64,000 nt of DNA from the NCBI GenBank assembly GCA_037176725.1, contig JAZBRS010000059.1:13751001-13815000 (forward strand), read 5' to 3'. Of this stretch, positions 58,012 through 64,000 are shown in pieces. A model generated the notes under the pieces. That model had not been told where the DNA came from and made no database searches. It saw nothing but the letters and a program-made list of their open reading frames with translations. Both the position numbers and the translations under genes were made by a program. The first letter of the stretch is position 1; each line of letters begins with the position of its first letter. This DNA comes from Posidonia oceanica. Its lineage: Eukaryota; Streptophyta; Magnoliopsida; Alismatales; Posidoniaceae.

Positions 58012-61000
58012 ATGAGCTTTGCGGATCTGGAGGCGGGGAGGCCGATAGAGGCCACTGGGAGGAGGGGTCTGGGTCTTGGTCCGGGCAACGGGAGGCAGGA
58101 CCCCTCCCAGGCCGTCGCGTCCGGGGTCTTCCAGATCAACACCGCGGTCTCGACCTTCACCCGCCTCGTCAACACCCTCGGGACGCCCAAGGACACCCCC
58201 GACCTCCGCGAGAAGCTGTGAGTTTTCCCCATTTTGTTGTTGTTGCCAGTCTGGTTTTGTGGAATTCGAAGGAAAGTTTGGTTTTTTTTTTATTTTTATT
58301 GGTTGATTGGTGGAGATTAAATGTGGGTGGGTTGGAGTCTGGGAGGAGGGGGGTTTTGGGGATGTCAGGGTTTTGATTTGGTTGTGGTTGGATCTGTGTG
58401 TTTGGGGGTTTGATGGTGGTTGTGGAATTCGCGAAAAAGGTTGGGTTTTTAATAGATTGCCCATTTGGGTTTTTGCTTGGTTCTTTGGCGTGGGTTTTGA
58501 TTGTTTGTGCCTTTTCTCTTTCTCTCAAGTTTCCAATGTTGGCTGTGGATGTTGGGTTCAACTTTAGGACTCTGCGCATTTGCGGCATAGAGGATTAGCC
58601 TTAGGAAATAGGTTGACTATAGGAAATTATGCTGCATGAAACCTAGTGATGGAAAATGGCAGGGGCATCCGTCTAATTGGCAGTTTCTTGTTGAATGTGC
58701 ACGGGGAATGTTAAATCTGTGGAGTATATATATAATTTCCTGTGGTATAGATTGGTGGATACTGACTCAAGTAAAGAATGTCATCATATACATCGCTGGA
58801 TAGATTTTTACATGGATACCAACGTGTCAGTATGTTTATATGCACTTTTTGTTGAATTTGTTTGCTGTTTGTGATGTAAATTGCATATGAATACTGTAAA
58901 GTTACTTTTTTTTTTCTCATAAAGGCCAAACATCTATCTCAACCATTTCACATTTTCACCTTCATTGGCAGGCATAAGACACGACTGCATATTGGGCAGC
59001 TCGTAAAAGATACTTCAGCCAAACTTAAACAAGCTAGCGATACAGACCATCATGCTGAAGTTAGCGTAAGCGTTTTCACGTATCGTGCTCTTTGTAGTTG
59101 AGGATGACCATCTTTAGAAGAAAAAAAGGTCCTTACATGGAAGAGGGAGAGATTTGTGGAACTGTTACACTTTTTAATTCCCTTTTGTCGATGTGCTATG
59201 CAAACCACAAATTCGACCAACAAGAATTATCATGATCATAGTTCTAAAGCTTTATCCATGAAAATAAATTTATCTTAGAGCATTTCCTGGAATCAATAAT
59301 TTGACAAAATTATGTACCAAGTACCAACTTCCAATATGGCATAGACTCTTTAAGAACAACACAGCAAATGCATGGTTGAAGGCCTTCAGTAGAAGAGACT
59401 GCACTATGGTATTGGCTACTGTAATTTAAAAGCTCAATTAAATTATATAGTATTGGACATTGTTAGATTTTGTGATATGTACTACAGTTCATGCCATTAT
59501 CCCCTATTGGAGTCACCTAAGGTTTAATAAAAGATCAATTTGAAGCGGTACCTTTCATCTAGACCAGTGCTTAAATTTTGCGAAACTTTTCTCGTGTTTG
59601 ACATATGGAGTTTGTATGCAGGCAAGCAAAAAGATTGCAGATGCAAAATTGGCAAAAGATTTCCAAGCTGTTTTGAAAGAGTTCCAGAAGGCTCAGCGGA
59701 TTGCTGCTGAGAGAGAAACTGCATATGCCCCTTTTTCACCCCAAGCAGTTTTACCATCTAGGTAATAAGCAACATTCATTTTCTAAACCATCTGTTTGTT
59801 TGGATTAAGATTTATTTGGCCATTTTGGTTGCCTTTTTGTCTTGCTTGTGTTAGTGAGGCCTTAAATTATAGAAAGATCATTTTGCTGCAACATGACCTA
59901 TAAAATTTATGAAAAACTTCAACTGTTGTCAAAGTAGTCTAATTTTCAGTGAGCAGACTGTGATAGAAATCTGTAACTTAATTTGAAAAAAGGTACAGTG
60001 GAGATTTGTAACTTAATAGCACCTTCCAGGGACCTCCTAAAAGATTGTGTTGCTTCTTGGATGTTAAGTTTATAGTTAGGTAGTGTTTGGTAACGATTAT
60101 GGGAAAACAAATTATTCTCGTAAACAGTGTTTTTGGAAAAGTTGGTTTTCATAGATTTTTGAAATTAACATTTTTGAAGCTTTTATGTATAAACGAGAAG
60201 CCAACGTATTGAAATAATCTGGTGCCAAAAGTAGTGATTGGTTAAGTTTTCCAGGAATAAGCATTTTTTTTTCAAAAGTTGGTTTCAACAATTGTTACCA
60301 AATGGACCCTTAGCTTCTTTCCTTTTTTGCTTGATGCCTCCACTGTATGGAAACTTACAAATATGTTACTACTTTATACATATACGAAGACTCTCATTCA
60401 AAAAAGAAACTACTAATGGGAAAAAAATCATCCTCACTGATTTGTTTTTTTTTTCTACTTTCCTTTTTTTATTCAATGTTGGACATATGGTAAATAAGTG
60501 CTTATTAATAAGTGGAAACACAATAGGGTTTAGATTAGTAAAAGACAGCATAAGAAAATGCTGATTTGTTTTTTTTTTCCTCCTTTCCTTCTTTTATATT
60601 CGGTGTTGTAACAATGCTTAATAAGTGTTGGACATATGGTAAATAAGTGTTTAATAGGAAATACTTTAGAATTTAGATTAATAAAAGGCAAAGCACAAAA
60701 TCAAATGGAATGTGAATAATATATCTTTAAACTAGTAATACTTGAAGTAGAAAATGTAAACGAATAATAGTTAATCAAGCAAATTGATGATAAAACTCCA
60801 TAATAGCATTTTCTTTTGACCCAATCTTTTTTTTCTCCTTATCATTCGGGAAAGATGAAAATTTCAGGGTAATAAACTTTATCTAGAATTTCTCTTAGGT
60901 TTTAATCCATATCGGAGAAAGTAAATTGTAAATAAACTAATAAAGTGCAAATTGTAGATTAATTTAATATTTTTATTATTCAAACTAATCTAAAACAACT

Positions 61001-62665
61001 ACCTGTTAATGAAGTATATGCTAGGAAAATAAAATGTTTTAGAAATCATCAGCTTTCTGTAGAAACTGTTTAAAGCCATTTTAACCAGTTTGTTAAATGA
61101 AAGAATCAGTTTAAATGGCTATTTTGTGGTTAACCGTGTGGATACCTGTTTACATTCCATTTGCACTACCACTTTGCTTGATCTTAGAACAATGTTATAT
61201 GCCAATATCTGGCCAAATAGTTGATGAATTCAGCATTCAGTTGGTCATGAAGCTTTTCAAGGTTTTGATGTTTCCACGTTTCAGATAACCACATTGTAAT
61301 TGGTAATGAATGTTACAAATTTGAGGAATGATTTGATGAGTCGTGGACTTGAACTCACAAATTTAAGTCCCACCTATTGACCTTTTGTTATATGATTCCC
61401 TTTAATGTAATTTTGTAACTTAGGTTTCACCTTGTCTTGGAATGGATCTGTCCCCCCTGTACTTGATATGTATCTCAGGTTGGACATTGGGAGGCTGTTT
61501 TTCTCTCTTTTTTGCTTTTCACTCGTTATTTGCTATTTTTTCCTGGAATTTATTTACTTATTGAATGAACAAAATCCAGTATGTTCTTTGAGGCTTGTAA
61601 AGAATCTTTATCCATTTGTATTCAGATTGTTCCTTCTTTAGCCTTGCTGCATATGTACTTGTTATCTCTCTCTTCCTTTTATCCTTAAGTTTTTCTTTAT
61701 ATTTGGTAAAGAAAGACTGCTTATTGGTTCTTAGTGTGATCGTGCAGCTATTCTCCAGATGAAATAGATGCAAGTTCAGATAAAACACTAGAGCAGCGAG
61801 CTGTTCTTATAGAATCCAGAAGGTGAATTTCGATTTTAATTCTCATTGCTTATTTATGTTGGTAGATCTGCATGGTGCATTTATTTCTATATGTCTCTAT
61901 TCATCCAAACTCTTTCTTAATTTTCTGTTTCTTTGCACACCATCTGTGGCTCTTGCATTGACATGTTTTTCAAAAATTTGTGCATTGTAAATCTTTTTCA
62001 AAGTGGTCTTTACATCAGTCATTTCCTGGTCGTCTTTCTGACTCAATGATGAGAGGCTTTTGCTTAGCTTCAAAATATTGCTTGTGATGTCTGGTGTGGA
62101 ATTTGCTGCACTCAACAAGATTTCGTCTAACAACTGACTTAAATGCAATTGCTTCTGCAGGCAGGAAGTGATGCAACTCGGTAACGAGATAGTCTTCAAT
62201 GAGGCTATCATCGAGGAAAGAGAGCTAGGAATACAAGAGATACAACAACATATTGGCAACGTGAATGAAATGTTTATAGATCTTGCATCGTTGGTTGATA
62301 CCCAAAGTGTAAAGATTGGTAAATTGAAATCCATCTTATTACATTACAATCCATCCCACTATTTCCTTATATTATTCTGCAACTAATCACCTGGATTAAA
62401 CTTGCAGATGACATTTCATCCCATATTGAGAACTCCCATGCGGCAACTGCACAAGCAAAATCCCAACTTGCAAAAGCTTCCAAATCCCAGAGATCAAAGT
62501 CATCACTGGTATGCATCCTGAGTAGGACCCATCACTGCCCTAGTGCAATTACCATCCATCATATATCTGTTAACCAAGACATTTTTTGGGTCTATGCAGG
62601 TCTGCTTGCTGCTAGTGATATTTGGCATCATCCTGCTAATAGTCATCATTCTCATCGCTGCTTGA
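58012..62665 (+). CDS. SYP2-like: Qa-SNARE syntaxin, SYP2 (PEP12/VAM3) group, 279 aa
   Basis: SYP2 syntaxins drive membrane fusion at the prevacuolar compartment and vacuole. Seven exons: 58012-58217, 58972-59065, 59622-59761, 61748-61822, 62161-62318, 62408-62508, 62600-62665. All introns are GT..AG, phases fit, and the sum is 840 nt. Residues 1-20 are [11 protein letters not shown] with a Gly-rich stretch. The N-terminal three-helix (Habc) region spans roughly 33-146 ([53 protein letters not shown]). The SNARE motif covers about 182-245, with the zero-layer Gln at residue 220 (LVDTQS). The Lys/Arg/Ser-rich stretch [11 protein letters not shown] precedes the C-terminal anchor 259-279 ([20 protein letters not shown]). 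Length and start fit SYP21/SYP22 relatives. Exon 1 is GC-rich and later exons are not. It appears intact. Confidence 0.95.
60079..60309. mobile_element. Harbinger/Tourist-type MITE in syntaxin intron 3, 231 bp
   Basis: Flanked by TTA on both sides (60076-60078 and 60310-60312), the PIF/Harbinger target size. Ends are GGTAGTGTTTGGTAACGATT and, in reverse complement, GGGTCCATTTGGTAACAATT. There is no coding frame. A separate direct duplication of about 130 bp (about 60435-60559 and 60560-60700) sharing gttggacatatggtaaataa lies downstream in the same intron. Confidence 0.7.
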
Positions 62666-62957
62666 TCTTCTTCATGAATTCCGAATTCTCCAATGATTTC
62701 AAATGGAAGGAAAGATTCGATCGGTGGGCTGGATATGTTGGGAGGCGACTTCCTTCTATTGTGTGTGATGATGCTTCAAAGATAAAAAAAAAAGTATTGA
62801 AATATATGGTGTCCGGTTTGTGTAAAGTGTTTAGTATCTTTCAAGTGCCTCTGTTTTGGTGTTCTTCTCACTTGATATCTCTTGTAATTTCCTACTTCCA
62901 AGTCTGATGTGTGTGATATACAGAGAGCTATTATGTACTGATGATTCACATCTCATG

Positions 62958-62963
62958 AATAAA
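62958..62963 (+). promoter_or_regulatory. Poly-A signal of the syntaxin gene
   Basis: AATAAA about 290 bp after the stop codon, preceded by T-rich sequence with tgtgt and ttgtaattt words. The transcript probably ends near 62980-63000. Confidence 0.5.
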
Positions 62964-62989
62964 ATCCGGGAATTCTTTGATTTTTCAGC

Positions 62990-63368
62990 CTACCTTGGGA
63001 TTTGTCTTAGGCTATTGGCAGCAAATACTCTCCTTCATTACTGAAGCAGGTGAATTAAACGACAGTTATCCTCACCTAAACTTTCCTAGTGTCATACCAG
63101 AAATAGGTTAATGCATTGAGGCGTGTGCACGGGACAGAACCTCGGAACAAGGCACACGTGCAAGTAGCAAGTGATAGGACCGTCATGAAAGGAGTGGAGA
63201 AGGTTTGAACTGCGATCAGCCTAGGGGAAGCAACTATGCTGAATGAGGCACACGCACGTTACAGCAACTCAGTGCCTCACGAAAAGATCATGTGTTTGAT
63301 GAAAATCCCGTGACATGCATAATGATTAATGATTCACGGATGGTATTGTTTATTTCTTCTTCTCCTTG
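62990..63368. other. Spacer between syntaxin gene and LINE
   Basis: No gene or repeat recognised. Confidence 0.5.
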
Positions 63369-64000
63369 TTTTTTTTTTTTTTTTTTTTTTTTTATAACAA
63401 GAAGCAAAGCCTCAATTCATTCGTAGGAAAGTAAGTTGCCGATACAGCTGGGTATGTCATCAGGACCTACATATAGGTCAGACAAATGAGTTTTAGCAAA
63501 CAAGGCTAGCTCATGGGCACATTGATTACAATTTCTAGGAGTGAAACGAAAAGAACACCTATCAAAACTATTATTAAGTGTATGCACATATCAAGCATCA
63601 TGCGCATACGCCAAGGAACTTGTAATGGGTTGCAACCATTCATCCATTGTATACGGTTCAGCGAATCCCCTTCAAAGATAACTCGAGAGAATCCACCATC
63701 AAAGTCTATCTGTATTCCACAAAGAAGGGCTTGACCTTCAGCTAGGATTGATTCGTAAGGAGGGATGATCGCAGCAAAAGAGCACATGTGTCGACCATTA
63801 CTATCCCTGATCAAGCCTCCAATAGCAGCACATACTGTGGCCCCTATGATTCGATTCCCAAGAGCGTCTTATAGTCCAATCCTCCAGACATTCATTCTGA
63901 TTCCGTTCTTTGTAGCCAAAGTGCGAATGTTCCCACACGTCATGAGCGAAGGAACAATTGACGAAGTGGTGCCCCAAATCTTTAATGACATTCCTGCAAA
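63369..64000 (-). mobile_element. LINE (non-LTR retrotransposon) 3' end
   Basis: A run of 25 T (63369-63393) is the poly-A tail read on the other strand. Directly upstream in element orientation lies a plant LINE-type RNase H region. The element continues past the right window edge. No target duplication can be tested. Confidence 0.8.
63425..63990 (-). pseudogene. LINE RNase H-like domain, degenerate
   Basis: Minus strand. The frame from 63814 reads IRDSNGRHMCSFAAIIPP, then ILAEGQALLCGI and GFSRVIFEGDSL, the pattern of the RNase H domain at the C-terminus of plant LINE polyproteins. Near 63570-63610 the frame shifts. The neighbouring frame continues with FRFTPRNCNQCAHELALFA, the conserved R-x2-N-x2-AH-x-LA ending, and stops at about 63425. 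A stop near 63870 interrupts the part closer to the window edge. Confidence 0.75.

Noticed and set aside
57964..58464. 166-aa minus-strand frame opposite the syntaxin start
   Set aside because: Shadow of the GC-rich exon 1 and the following intron. The plus strand has a complete, conserved gene.

Overview
The window is nuclear DNA of a flowering plant. It has intron-rich genes with GT..AG splice sites, plant-only gene families (a CEP peptide precursor, a DUF1005 protein, an NDR1/HIN1-like LEA2 protein), nested LTR retrotransposons and long AT-rich spacers. The GC-rich, GC3-biased first exon of the syntaxin gene, falling to AT-rich later exons, hints at a monocot. That is an inference and no species is claimed.

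Layout. (1) About 1-25,630 is a transposon graveyard. An Athila-like Ty3/gypsy element (1-7062, +) is cut by the left window edge, and its 3' LTR carries a 3.06-kb hAT element (2726-5784) flanked by a perfect 8-bp target duplication. A 403-bp Mutator-like MITE with a perfect 9-bp duplication follows (7650-8052). A Ty1/copia element (about 9255-24191, +) is next. Its integrase gene is split by a 7.6-kb gypsy element in reverse orientation (13457-21050) flanked by the 5-bp duplication atgac. Its 3' LTR is interrupted by a hAT-like element (24200-25622), which in turn holds a solo copia LTR. All transposon genes are broken.

(2) 25.6-36 kb: a single-exon CEP signalling-peptide gene (26876-27130, -) with a tandem repeat just downstream, then about 9 kb of AT-rich spacer with minisatellite-like repeats and no recognisable gene.

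(3) 36-45.5 kb: a gene island. It holds a five-exon plastid-type UPF0114/YqhA membrane protein (36184-38947, -), a two-exon DUF1005 protein (40743-42709, -) and an intronless LEA2/NHL protein (43926-44525, +). The last may lie inside a 5'-leader intron of the DUF1005 gene. A run of 20 G and a run of 19 C flank the DUF1005/NHL block.

(4) 45.5-57.8 kb: spacer with a decayed multi-exon gene (about 47.8-50.0 kb, -), a hAT-like element with degraded 8-bp target duplications (51676-53018), two lower-confidence MITE-like elements and a CT-rich minisatellite.

(5) 57.8-63 kb: a complete seven-exon Qa-SNARE syntaxin gene of the SYP2 (PEP12/VAM3) type, 279 aa, with a Harbinger-type MITE in intron 3. 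(6) 63.37 kb to the end: the 3' end of a LINE in reverse orientation, with its poly-A tail.

Exon coordinates of the three spliced genes were derived by hand from splice consensus, reading-frame phase and family conservation. In each case the exon lengths sum to a whole number of codons.
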